DNA of 32,049 nucleotides. Origin: Sulfurospirillaceae bacterium (lineage in GTDB: Bacteria > Campylobacterota > Campylobacteria > Campylobacterales > Sulfurospirillaceae). A program made the translations under genes and the position numbers. Below are positions 12,762 to 21,707 of this stretch, in pieces; positions within the stretch are counted from its first letter, which is position 1; each line of letters opens with the position of its first letter. The notes under the pieces are model-generated. The model saw only the letters and a list, made by a program, of their open reading frames with translations, ran no database searches and was not told the origin of the DNA. Where the stretch lies: positions 1-32,049 of the forward strand of contig JAQUVE010000017.1 in NCBI GenBank assembly GCA_028693565.1, written 5' to 3'.

Positions 12762-14432
12762 ATGTTTCAAAGTTTTTTTATAAAATTATGCATTCCATTT
12801 TTACTTCTTTTTTTAGTACTTATTGGTTTTTCATTCACAATAACACAGCCTATCATCATTGCCATTAGCTCACTCATCGTTTTTTGTATAGCACTTTTTT
12901 TGATTTATATACTATTGTTAAGACCATTAGATAGCGCATTTCAGTCCATGTCTCAATTCGATGCTCGTACAAAAACCGAGCGAGAAATATACAAACACAA
13001 GTTTTTAGAAGTGAGTAACCATTCTCCTTTTATACAAAATATTTTTACCAAAATTTATAAACTGATTAATCTTTTAACAGCACTTAGTGAAAACTATTCT
13101 CATAGTGCAGGAAAAAATTCTATTGCTACTGCACAACTGATGTTTTCCATTGATAATATGTCAAAAAAATTAGAAGAAAAAGCTAAAGGAATCGCAGAGA
13201 TTTCTGCTTCAGCCCAAAATATTTTTGAACACGTCAATATTGTGAGTACGAATTCACAAGAGGCCTCTTCTTTTGCAAAAGTTTCTATGAATGAAAGCCG
13301 AAAGAGTATTAACGAACTTAATGAAATCATCCAAAAAATGAGTGCTATTAATGCGCAAACAAGCGATGCCTCATCAAAAGTCAATGAGCTTAAAGAGAAG
13401 TCTATTACTATTCAAAATGTTACAACGGTTATTGATGATATTGCCGATCAAACGAATCTTTTAGCCCTTAATGCGGCAATTGAAGCAGCACGTGCAGGTG
13501 AGCATGGTCGTGGCTTTGCCGTCGTTGCAGATGAGGTACGAAACCTAGCAGAACGTACGAGTAAATCAACGGGTGAAGTTACAATTATCGTCAAGCAAAT
13601 TCAACAAGATACCAATGACGTCTTTAGTAGTATCGAAGCACTCCGCAAAGAAGTGGATAATGCCACTGCAAAAGTTCAATTTGTAGGTGATGAAATCAAA
13701 CTATTTATCCATAATGCTGAAAAGATTGAGCAACAAATTGCTAACATTGCACAGAGTTCAGACCACAATAGTAACCAACTTTTAAGTATTCGCGATTCGA
13801 TTAGTAAAATCAGTGAACAACTCGAATCAGGCACAAAAGAGATGCGACAAATTTCTGGGCAAACACAAGCTATCATTAATAGCGCAGAAGAAGCACATGA
13901 AAGTTTGAGTGAATTTGCAATGGATGAATATAATGAAAAAATGTTTGGTATATGCAAATGGGCAAAAGAAGAAATTGAACAAATCTTGACCCAAGCAATT
14001 GATAGCGGAAAACTCTCAGTTGAAGATATATTTGATACCAATTTTAAACCTATCCCAAGTACCAATCCTCAAAAATACTCAACCCGTTATGACAGCTTTA
14101 CAGACACTACCTTTCCTGCAGTGATTGATAAAATAATGAAAGAAAATGCTACACAGCTCTATTATACTGTGGCACAACACAAATCAGGTTACATCCCAAC
14201 ACACTGCTCAAGAGCACCACTAACGGGTGACTACGAAAAAGATCTTTTTGGCAATAGAACAAAACGAATTTTTACAGACCGAGGTGTTCGAGGCGCAAAT
14301 CATGAGAAACGTGTCTTGCTTCAAACGTATCGTAGAGAAGATGGAATTATTATGCACGATATTTCAATGCCAATTTACGTTAAAGGTCGTCACTGGGGTG
14401 GATATCGAATCGGTTATAAACCCAAAGATTAA
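12762..14432 (+). CDS. Methyl-accepting chemotaxis protein with C-terminal cytoplasmic sensory-like domain
   Basis: Two N-terminal TM segments; [41 protein letters not shown]-terminal [12 protein letters not shown]...[11 protein letters not shown]. Confidence 0.93.
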   Translation: MFQSFFIKLCIPFLLLFLVLIGFSFTITQPIIIAISSLIVFCIALFLIYILLLRPLDSAFQSMSQFDARTKTEREIYKHKFLEVSNHSPFIQNIFTKIYKLINLLTALSENYSHSAGKNSIATAQLMFSIDNMSKKLEEKAKGIAEISASAQNIFEHVNIVSTNSQEASSFAKVSMNESRKSINELNEIIQKMSAINAQTSDASSKVNELKEKSITIQNVTTVIDDIADQTNLLALNAAIEAARAGEHGRGFAVVADEVRNLAERTSKSTGEVTIIVKQIQQDTNDVFSSIEALRKEVDNATAKVQFVGDEIKLFIHNAEKIEQQIANIAQSSDHNSNQLLSIRDSISKISEQLESGTKEMRQISGQTQAIINSAEEAHESLSEFAMDEYNEKMFGICKWAKEEIEQILTQAIDSGKLSVEDIFDTNFKPIPSTNPQKYSTRYDSFTDTTFPAVIDKIMKENATQLYYTVAQHKSGYIPTHCSRAPLTGDYEKDLFGNRTKRIFTDRGVRGANHEKRVLLQTYRREDGIIMHDISMPIYVKGRHWGGYRIGYKPKD

Positions 14433-14468
14433 TTATTTTAAAATTTATCAAAATTTTCTTCAGTATAG

Positions 14469-14500
14469 GGTGAGTGTTCCAAATATACTCACCTTTTCTT
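14469..14500 (+). terminator. Rho-independent terminator after the MCP gene
   Basis: GGTGAGT (14469-14475) / ACTCACC (14487-14493) followed by TTTTCTT. Confidence 0.6.
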
Positions 14501-14717
14501 AAAACATCCATAATTTTCTTAATTTATTAAAAACTTTATTGCTTAATTTTAGTTTTATATTTTAAAAATTTCTTAATATACTTTTTTGAGACGCTTTATT
14601 TTAATAAATTTAAAGTGTAAAATTGTTACTTATGAAAAATATATTTATTATTTTACAAATATTTTATGTATTTATAAGTTTAATTATATATAATTCCAAA
14701 AATTAAAAGGAGACAAA

Positions 14718-14825
14718 ATGTTTAAAAAAATTGATGCTAAAAATGTAGGTCTCATCATTACTTTAACCAATGTGGTTTTATTTGCTATTGGTTTTGTCTA
14801 TTTAACCGTAAATTTATCAGCTTAA
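14718..14825 (+). CDS. 35-aa single-TM small membrane protein (MFKKIDAKNVGLIITLTNVVLFAIGFVYLTVNLSA)
   Basis: Strong RBS (aaaAGGAGacaaaATG), one hydrophobic segment; not in ORF track because of length. Confidence 0.6.
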   Translation: MFKKIDAKNVGLIITLTNVVLFAIGFVYLTVNLSA

Positions 14826-14831
14826 TCACTT

Positions 14832-15329
14832 TTGGGCGAAAGCCTTTTACACAAACTTACTTTTGAATGGAATACATGGAGTGATTTTACGTGTGAACCA
14901 ATGGTCGACATTATCTTTTCATCTATGTCACCCGCCTTTTCAACCGATGCTGATTTTGAAAAAATGAATACGTCTGCGCGTGAAGCTTGCATCTATCTTG
15001 GTTGGGGAGGAAAGCGTCAATCCGAACTTTTGGATGAGGTTTTTAGAGCTCATGGGCTAAGCCCAAAATCACCACCGGGCTCAGATAAGTTAAAAATTTG
15101 GCTTGATAAACAAAATATCACCTATACCAAAGAGTATATTGAAGATGAATGGACAACACTCAAAAGTTATCAAGAAGCCGTTGATTCGATGCTATGGCAT
15201 TTAGAAATCAACGAAAAAGAGGCAAATCTTTCCTTGGTCAAAGAAATTGTTGCCTCCAAATGTGATTCTGATGGTAACGTAGCAGTTCATGTAAGCGTTG
15301 GCCTAGAGCTTATCTCTTGGACTAAATAA
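14832..15329 (+). pseudogene. C-terminal portion of a class I SAM-dependent methyltransferase-like protein; N-terminal SAM-binding half apparently missing
   Basis: DIIFSSMSPAFS, SAREACIYLGWGGKRQSELLDEVFRAHG and SMLWHLEIN resemble the C-terminal half of this family; no GxGxG motif upstream. ORF opens at TTG 14832; internal ATG at 14901. Confidence 0.5.
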
Positions 15330-15333
15330 GCAA

Positions 15334-15537
15334 CTATAACTCTTTATCTTCTAACATCTGGCGCATTTTTCGCTCCATCCGTTTTTCAAATGCCTCATTA
15401 GAAGGAGATTCTTCACTTGAAAATTTAGCTTTACCATAAAGAACACAGCCTTTATCACCTGGGTCACACTCTTTTTTGATGATATCGCACAAACCATCTC
15501 GTTCATGCGGACATGACCAGCCACCTACATTCATCAC
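15334..15537 (-). CDS. Small four-cysteine protein of unknown function
   Basis: 67-aa ORF, SCPHERDGLCDIIKKECDPGDKGCVLYGK; compact spacing with neighbours. Confidence 0.65.
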   Translation of the reverse strand: MMNVGGWSCPHERDGLCDIIKKECDPGDKGCVLYGKAKFSSEESPSNEAFEKRMERKMRQMLEDKEL

Positions 15538-15543
15538 ATATCC

Positions 15544-16182
15544 TTACATATAATGGCTAACTAATGTAGTGATGCCACCTACAACAAATTGTACTGCAAT
15601 GGCTCCAACGATAAGTCCCATCAAACGGCTCACTATTTTCTGCCCTGTTATCCCCAAATAGTGCCTGATATAAATACTATTTTTAAACGCAAGATAGACG
15701 CTCAAAGAGACCACAAGATAGGCTAAAATGAGTGCAGCGACTGATGTCACACTCTCACTATGCCCTCGTAAGATAATAATAGTTGCAAAAATTCCAGGAC
15801 CAAAGGTAATCGGAATACCTAAAGGAATGATCGAAAATTCATCATTTTTAATGGCTTCCGCACGTTCTTCTTCGGTTTGATTCTTAGCTTCCATGGAGCC
15901 TTGAACCATCTTAATAGCGGTTAAAAGAAGGATTATGCCACCCATAACTTTTAAAGAATCAATCTCAATACCAAAGAGGTTGAGTAAAAAATTGCCCGTT
16001 GCTAACACTACAAAAAAAGCAACGATAATGGTCATCGTTGCCTTAAATGCGATTTTGTTGATAGCCTCTTTTGTAGTATTTTGAGGTAATAAAGAGAGCA
16101 TAATTGCACTCACGCCCAAAGGATCGACAATTGCCATCATCGTGATGGTGTGTTGTAAAAATAAATTAAAAAAATCCACCAT
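15544..16182 (-). CDS. MarC family membrane protein
   Basis: Polytopic; MMAIVDPLGVSAIMLSLLP, IIPLGIPITFGPGIFATIIIL typical of MarC/YchE. Confidence 0.88.
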   Translation of the reverse strand: MVDFFNLFLQHTITMMAIVDPLGVSAIMLSLLPQNTTKEAINKIAFKATMTIIVAFFVVLATGNFLLNLFGIEIDSLKVMGGIILLLTAIKMVQGSMEAKNQTEEERAEAIKNDEFSIIPLGIPITFGPGIFATIIILRGHSESVTSVAALILAYLVVSLSVYLAFKNSIYIRHYLGITGQKIVSRLMGLIVGAIAVQFVVGGITTLVSHYM

Positions 16183-17861
16183 TATTCTTCTGTTTTAAGC
16201 ATAGCACCATTACTAGCATTTGTCACGAGTTGTCTGTATTGCTTTAACCAACTTCCTTTAATTTCTTTCACTTTAGGTCTAAATGCAGCTTTGCGTTTTG
16301 CAATTTCTGCATCACTTAGTTCAACATCTATCGTATATGCATCCACATCAATATGAATCGTATCGCCATCTTGAACTAAGCCTATCATACCACCTTCTGC
16401 TGCTTCAGGGCTTACGTGACCGATACTGAGTCCTCTGGTTGCACCTGAAAAACGTCCATCCGTTATCAATGCTACGTCAGCACCTAAGCCCATACCCATA
16501 ATTAAACTCGTAGGAGAGAGCATCTCTTGCATTCCTGGACCCCCACGTGGGCCTTCATAGCGGATGATAACAACATCACCTTTTTTAACTTTTCCACCTA
16601 CAATACCTGCAAGTGACTCTTGTTGAGAATCAAAACAAACTGCACGACCTGTAAATTTACGTTCACCTGTGATACCTGCGGTTTTTATAACACAACCTTC
16701 AAGAGCAAGATTACCAAATAAAATCGCAAGTCCACCCACTTTAGAATAAGGATTTTCAAGTGTATGAATAATAGCAGTATCTTTTATCTCAGCATTTTGA
16801 ATGCGCTCACCTACATTTTCACCTGTTACCGTTAAATTATCCAAAGCGAGCGCTCCGTTATCGCGTCTGCTCATCTCTTTCATAACCGCACTAACACCAC
16901 CAGCACGATTAATATCTTCCATATGTACTGTTGAGAGGGAAGGCGAAATTTTTGCGATATGTGATACTTTTTTACTAATTTCATTAATGTTTTTAATATC
17001 AAAAGTAACACCTGCTTCTTTAGCAATGGCTAACATATGAAGTACTGTGTTAGAACTCCCACCCATCGCCATATCTACAGCAAAAGCATTACGAACTGCT
17101 TTTTCATTGAGGATATTTTTAAAATTATACTTGCTATCCAAAGCGATTTCACAAACTCTTTTAGCAGCAGCACGAATCAATACTTCACGCTCAGGCGTAA
17201 GCGCTGGAATGGTACCATTGCCAGGAAGTGCTATACCCATCGCTTCCATAAGGGTATTCATACTATTAGCCGTAAACATTCCCGAACATGAACCGCCACT
17301 TGGGCAAGCGTTGCACTCGATGTCTGTTAATTCAGCCTCAGTGATATCCCCTTTTTCAAATTTTCCAACGGCTTCAAATGCCGTCGCCAAATCAATAGGA
17401 TTCCCTTCTTTAGTGTAGCCTTTTTTCATAGGGCCACCACTCACAAAAACTGTTGGCACATTAACACGCAATGCCCCCATAATCATGCCAGGAACAATTT
17501 TATCGCAATTTGGCATACATATCATCGCATCCAACTTATGAGCGTTCATCATCGTTTCAATAGAATTGGCAATCAATTCACGACTTGGAAGCGAATAAAG
17601 CATTCCGTCATGCCCCATTGCAATACCATCATCAACGCCAATAGTATTAAATTCAAAAGGAATACAACCATTTTTACGAATTTCATCTTTAATGATTTTG
17701 CCATATTCCGCTAAAAAGAAGTGCCCAGGAATAATATCAATATAAGAGTTAGCAACTCCAATAAATGGCTTATTAAAATCTTCACTTTTTACACCTGTTG
17801 CTCGAAATAAACTTCGATGTGGCGCTCTATCGTACCCTTTTTTTACCTGATCACTACGCAT
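16182..17861 (-). CDS. ilvD: Dihydroxy-acid dehydratase
   Basis: [65 protein letters not shown]. Confidence 0.97.
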   Translation of the reverse strand: MRSDQVKKGYDRAPHRSLFRATGVKSEDFNKPFIGVANSYIDIIPGHFFLAEYGKIIKDEIRKNGCIPFEFNTIGVDDGIAMGHDGMLYSLPSRELIANSIETMMNAHKLDAMICMPNCDKIVPGMIMGALRVNVPTVFVSGGPMKKGYTKEGNPIDLATAFEAVGKFEKGDITEAELTDIECNACPSGGSCSGMFTANSMNTLMEAMGIALPGNGTIPALTPEREVLIRAAAKRVCEIALDSKYNFKNILNEKAVRNAFAVDMAMGGSSNTVLHMLAIAKEAGVTFDIKNINEISKKVSHIAKISPSLSTVHMEDINRAGGVSAVMKEMSRRDNGALALDNLTVTGENVGERIQNAEIKDTAIIHTLENPYSKVGGLAILFGNLALEGCVIKTAGITGERKFTGRAVCFDSQQESLAGIVGGKVKKGDVVIIRYEGPRGGPGMQEMLSPTSLIMGMGLGADVALITDGRFSGATRGLSIGHVSPEAAEGGMIGLVQDGDTIHIDVDAYTIDVELSDAEIAKRKAAFRPKVKEIKGSWLKQYRQLVTNASNGAMLKTEE

Positions 17862-18012
17862 AAAAAATCCTTCTATATTTTTAAACATTATAGCAAAACT
17901 TACCCTCTATCCCAAGATATTTCAGTGCCTATTTATCACTGATTGATATTTTTTTACAAAATATCTTTACTTTACAAAAAAAAACTGATATACTTTCAAC
18001 TCTTTTTTAGAT

Positions 18013-18087
<75 letters not shown>

Positions 18088-18113
18088 TAATCTTAGAAAA
18101 GATATAAAGCGTT

Positions 18114-18201
18114 GCCCGGATGGCGAAACTGGTAGACGCAAGGGACTTAAAATCCCTCGCCCGTTTTGGGTGTGCCGGTTCAAATCCGGCTCCGGGCACC
18201 A
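18114..18201 (+). tRNA. tRNA-Leu(TAA)
   Basis: gcccggatggcgaaactggtagacgc...acTTAAaat...ggttcaaatcc...tccgggcacca; long variable arm. Confidence 0.96.
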
Positions 18202-18241
18202 CCACATTTGTATAAGTAAAATAAGCGATTTTACACGGAAC

Positions 18242-18315
18242 GGCGATATGGCCAAGTGGTAAGGCACGAGCCTGCAAAGCTCCGATCCCCGGTTCAAATC
18301 CGGGTGTCGCCTCCA
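18242..18315 (+). tRNA. tRNA-Cys(GCA)
   Basis: ggcgatatggccaagtggtaaggc...cctGCAaag...ggttcaaatccgggtgtcgcctcca. Confidence 0.96.
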
Positions 18316-18340
18316 AAATTTTACATAACTTTTCATACGT

Positions 18341-18428
18341 CGGGAGATGGCAGAGCGGCTTAATGCGGCGGTCTTGAAAACCGTTGAGGGTAATACCTCC
18401 GGGGGTTCAAATCCCTCTCTCCCGGCCA
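18341..18428 (+). tRNA. tRNA-Ser(TGA)
   Basis: cgggagatggcagagcggctt...tctTGAaaa...gggttcaaatccctctctcccggcca; long variable arm. Confidence 0.96.
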
Positions 18429-18724
18429 CTAATCCTTAAACTCCCTAAAATACGAGCTTCTGAAACGAAAATCAAAATTTTCATCCCACACACTCCCCAC
18501 AAAATTGACAAAATACCTAAATTATAATAGTAAAATTTACTTGGTTAAAATACTAAACTAATAAATCCCTATATACAAAGAATATTTTGAGAACCTAAAG
18601 CCTTGATTGAATATTTTCTCAAGTCTTGGAAAAAAATCCGGATAAATTTGTGCAAACAATGATAAGATATAACACTAAAGCATTATCAATACAATTATTC
18701 TCTGGATCTAAAATACTCTATTTG

Positions 18725-18749
18725 GTCTATTTTGTTATTCAAAATAGAC
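18725..18749 (-). terminator. Hairpin just past the end of the minus-strand element operon
   Basis: Perfect 10-bp inverted repeat GTCTATTTTG/CAAAATAGAC, 5-nt loop, next to the stop of ORF 18756. Confidence 0.5.
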
Positions 18750-18755
18750 TGATTG

Positions 18756-19352
18756 TTAAAATATTTTACTTCCAATAAATTCTATTAAACCAATCCCCGA
18801 TAATACATCAAATGCTTTTTTAGTTACTTTCTTAAATTTTGATTTAGTTAAAATAAAGGCTAATTTATCATGTATTTGAGCATCATGCTCATCGTACTCT
18901 TTATTTAAATTACTGACTTCTTTTCTAATCTTAATAAAAATGTCACGAAGCTCGGTATAGGCTTCTTCTTTAGTTTTACTTGTAATACTAATTTGTTGTT
19001 TTAACAAAAAATGATCGACTTTCGTAAAAATAAAAAATAAGGGTAATTTTTCGGTTGATTTTATTTCAAATGATTCTAATAACTTTTGATTTATCTCAGG
19101 TTCTTCCCATATCGGTACCATAAAGCCTAAAGTATTATTCAAATTAGGAAATTTATAAGAACCTTCTTTTGGTTTAATCGCAAAAACAAAAAATTTCTCA
19201 CCAGACGCAGTACTTAAACCTTCCCAATAATCTGAGTCCCTTAGTAGTTGTACAATATGAGGATTTTCTTCATTGTAAAGTATGATTCCATATGTTTTTA
19301 AATCTGTTGTTTTGGCAATATTTTTTAAATCCCTCTCAAATAAGTCTACCAT
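18756..19352 (-). CDS. Hypothetical protein, 198 aa
   Basis: Intact ORF 23 bp downstream of higA on the same strand; no family recognised. Confidence 0.75.
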   Translation of the reverse strand: MVDLFERDLKNIAKTTDLKTYGIILYNEENPHIVQLLRDSDYWEGLSTASGEKFFVFAIKPKEGSYKFPNLNNTLGFMVPIWEEPEINQKLLESFEIKSTEKLPLFFIFTKVDHFLLKQQISITSKTKEEAYTELRDIFIKIRKEVSNLNKEYDEHDAQIHDKLAFILTKSKFKKVTKKAFDVLSGIGLIEFIGSKIF

Positions 19353-19375
19353 TCCATAACCTTTTTATAAATATA

Positions 19376-19738
19376 CTAACTTGCGACTCTACCAAATAGA
19401 CTTTCAAACGGAATTTTAAATTGATCATGTAGCTTTCGTATCATATCGACTGTTAAACTTCTCTCGCCTTTAAGAACCTTTGATACACGTGTTTCGTCAC
19501 CTAATGCGCTGACTAAATCTTTTTGTTTGAGTCCCTCTTGTTCCATTCTAAACTTAATAGCAGCAATTGGATCAGGTGCATCAATTTTATAATGTTTCTC
19601 TTCATAGGCTTCTACTAGCGTAACTAAAATATCTAGTTCATCAAATTCTTTAGTATTAGGCTCTGCATCCATAAGTGCATCAATTCTTTTTAACGCTACC
19701 GTATAATCTTTTTCTGTTCTAATTGGTGTAATTTCCAT
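19376..19738 (-). CDS. higA: HigA-type HTH antitoxin
   Basis: KFRMEQEGLKQKDLVSALGDETRVSKVLKGERSLTVDMIRKLHDQFKIPFESL, XRE/HigA family; follows higB. Confidence 0.9.
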   Translation of the reverse strand: MEITPIRTEKDYTVALKRIDALMDAEPNTKEFDELDILVTLVEAYEEKHYKIDAPDPIAAIKFRMEQEGLKQKDLVSALGDETRVSKVLKGERSLTVDMIRKLHDQFKIPFESLFGRVAS

Positions 19739-19739
19739 T

Positions 19740-20039
19740 TTATATCTCCTCTACGTTTATAGCATCGTACTGCTCATGTGTACCTACAAATCGCACATAC
19801 ACAACTTTGGCCGGATAATTGATTTTTACAACTAATCTGTATTTATTACCGTGAATATTAAAAACAACTCTATTATTCTTGAGTATGCTTGCATTACGGT
19901 ACTGCTCTTTAATTTGAACTGGAGTTTCCCAGTCTGCCTTAATAGCTTCTTTATGCCAAGATTCTAAAGAGCTTTTACTATCTTTGTATAGCTCTTGATC
20001 ATAAAAGTCTTTTAACGTTTTCTTTGAAATCACTCTCAT
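19740..20039 (-). CDS. higB: HigB-type mRNA interferase toxin
   Basis: MRVISKKTLKDFY...WHKEAIKADW...NRVVFNIHGNKYRLVVKINYPAKVVYVRFVGTHEQYD. Confidence 0.92.
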   Translation of the reverse strand: MRVISKKTLKDFYDQELYKDSKSSLESWHKEAIKADWETPVQIKEQYRNASILKNNRVVFNIHGNKYRLVVKINYPAKVVYVRFVGTHEQYDAINVEEI

Positions 20040-20136
20040 GGGTGTATTATATTCCTAAGTTGTCATTTTGTCAAGTTTTTAATTACTTGATTTTGACCGG
20101 CAAGAAACGTAATCTTTTCTTGCCAATCTGGTGAGT

Positions 20137-21705
20137 TTAATATCTTTGTTGATAGTACTTTTCGATATTCTCGCTTTGAAGATAATTTTCTTTTCTAATT
20201 GGCAATTCCGCTCTTGGCGTATACCCTTTATACAAAATACGTTTCGATGGCACAAACGTGATATGCTCATAATTCTGGCCTAACGATTGAAACAAACTGG
20301 TGTTTAGCAGATCCGATTCTTCAATTTGGTAATTTTTACGATTCAACGGATCCGCAACAAGTTGCTCTCTGATTTGCTCTTTTCGATAACGCACTTTACC
20401 GATTGTGGTATTGATCTTTTTGAGTGTATATTCATCCACACCTTGAAATAAAAACCAATAGGCTGCTGAGTTTAACATTTTTTGCGTAATACCTTGAGCA
20501 CTGTCTGCTTTGTTACTTTGCTCTGGGAAATATTGTACACCAGGAAGCAAACAACCGCCTTTACTTCTGATCCTGGTATGCAACCCCTCTATTGTTTCAC
20601 TATCAAGGTTTTGAGCAAAAGAGAGGTACTCGTCAAGAGCAAAGAGAGTCAGAGAGGTTTTTTGATCTTCCTGGCTTAACATGACGGCCGTCAAAGCGGC
20701 CAAAAAGCCGGTAAAAAACGGGGTAAGCTTTGAGCGCTGATCATCCCTAGAGAGTAAGAAGAGCTTGCAGCTCTTACGAGAGAGATATTCTTTAATCGTA
20801 AACGTAGGGCTACCATTTTGAATACAAAAATTCATATAGTCAAAAAACTCAAACGTCAAATGCATCGTACTGGCAACATCCGCTTCACTACGTCTTTCAT
20901 GATTTTGATTTTCTTCGAAATACTCCTTGAGCTGTTGAATAAAAAGATCAAACTGCTCATTCGATGAAAGGTCGCTGTTGTTGTAAAGAATATCGTTAAA
21001 AAGCTTCATATAGCGTTGTTTGGAACTTGCGCTAAAAAAGTCTTTTTGTGTGCCACTTAATGCATTGAAAAGATTGGTTAAGAAGATCTCTGTCACAAAA
21101 GGGCTTGTCTTTGCTTCCTCAAAAGGATTCCAAATATGGCTTCGTTGATCATACGGATTGAGGATAATATCTTTCAACACACTATAATGCTTTTGCACAA
21201 GATCACCTTTGGTATCATACGCGACTACACGATCGAACTTATCTTGTGCAATAAGGGAGTGATAAAATTCTGTTTTACCTGATCCCATACCACCAAATAT
21301 AATTCCTGATTGCGTAAAATCCACCGGATCCGCATAACAGTCAAAATCATTAAATTTACTAGCAAAACCATAGACTGGCGACAAACGATATAGAACGCTA
21401 CGATCAAACCGGAACTGATCCAGGAACAATTCACCTTTAGACATAATTTCTTTGACACGCTTTGAAGCTGTCCATCGATTGCCTTCCGTTTGCTCATAGT
21501 AATTTGGATAACTTCCCATCACCCACGCCTTATCATCAAAGATACGACCATTAATCGACTCTTGTCTTTTGAAAATAAATGCCCATACTAGATACTCCGC
21601 AATACAAAGTAGCACAAAGACTGCGCCGCCTGGTATTGGAAGATTCTTTTGAAACACCCATAAAGCACCGGCATTAAACAATAAACATAATAAAATCGTT
21701 GACAT
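20137..21705 (-). CDS. TraD/VirD4-like type IV coupling ATPase
   Basis: Two N-terminal TM segments; GGMGSGKTEFYHSLIAQ (Walker A), LFALDEYLSFA (Walker B); directly downstream of relaxase. Confidence 0.88.
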   Translation of the reverse strand: MSTILLCLLFNAGALWVFQKNLPIPGGAVFVLLCIAEYLVWAFIFKRQESINGRIFDDKAWVMGSYPNYYEQTEGNRWTASKRVKEIMSKGELFLDQFRFDRSVLYRLSPVYGFASKFNDFDCYADPVDFTQSGIIFGGMGSGKTEFYHSLIAQDKFDRVVAYDTKGDLVQKHYSVLKDIILNPYDQRSHIWNPFEEAKTSPFVTEIFLTNLFNALSGTQKDFFSASSKQRYMKLFNDILYNNSDLSSNEQFDLFIQQLKEYFEENQNHERRSEADVASTMHLTFEFFDYMNFCIQNGSPTFTIKEYLSRKSCKLFLLSRDDQRSKLTPFFTGFLAALTAVMLSQEDQKTSLTLFALDEYLSFAQNLDSETIEGLHTRIRSKGGCLLPGVQYFPEQSNKADSAQGITQKMLNSAAYWFLFQGVDEYTLKKINTTIGKVRYRKEQIREQLVADPLNRKNYQIEESDLLNTSLFQSLGQNYEHITFVPSKRILYKGYTPRAELPIRKENYLQSENIEKYYQQRY

Positions 21706-21707
21706 TA

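Noticed and set aside
16801-17418. Plus-strand ORFs 79, 84 and 123 aa
   Set aside because: Antisense to ilvD, which has full family motifs.
20079-20270. 63-aa minus-strand ORF at end of the coupling-protein gene
   Set aside because: Overlaps the supported TraD-like frame, basic and Cys-rich random-looking sequence.
21225-21497. Minus-strand 90-aa ORF inside the TraD-like gene
   Set aside because: Out-of-frame overlap with no clear SD and non-protein-like composition, unlike the nested ORF at 21779-21940.
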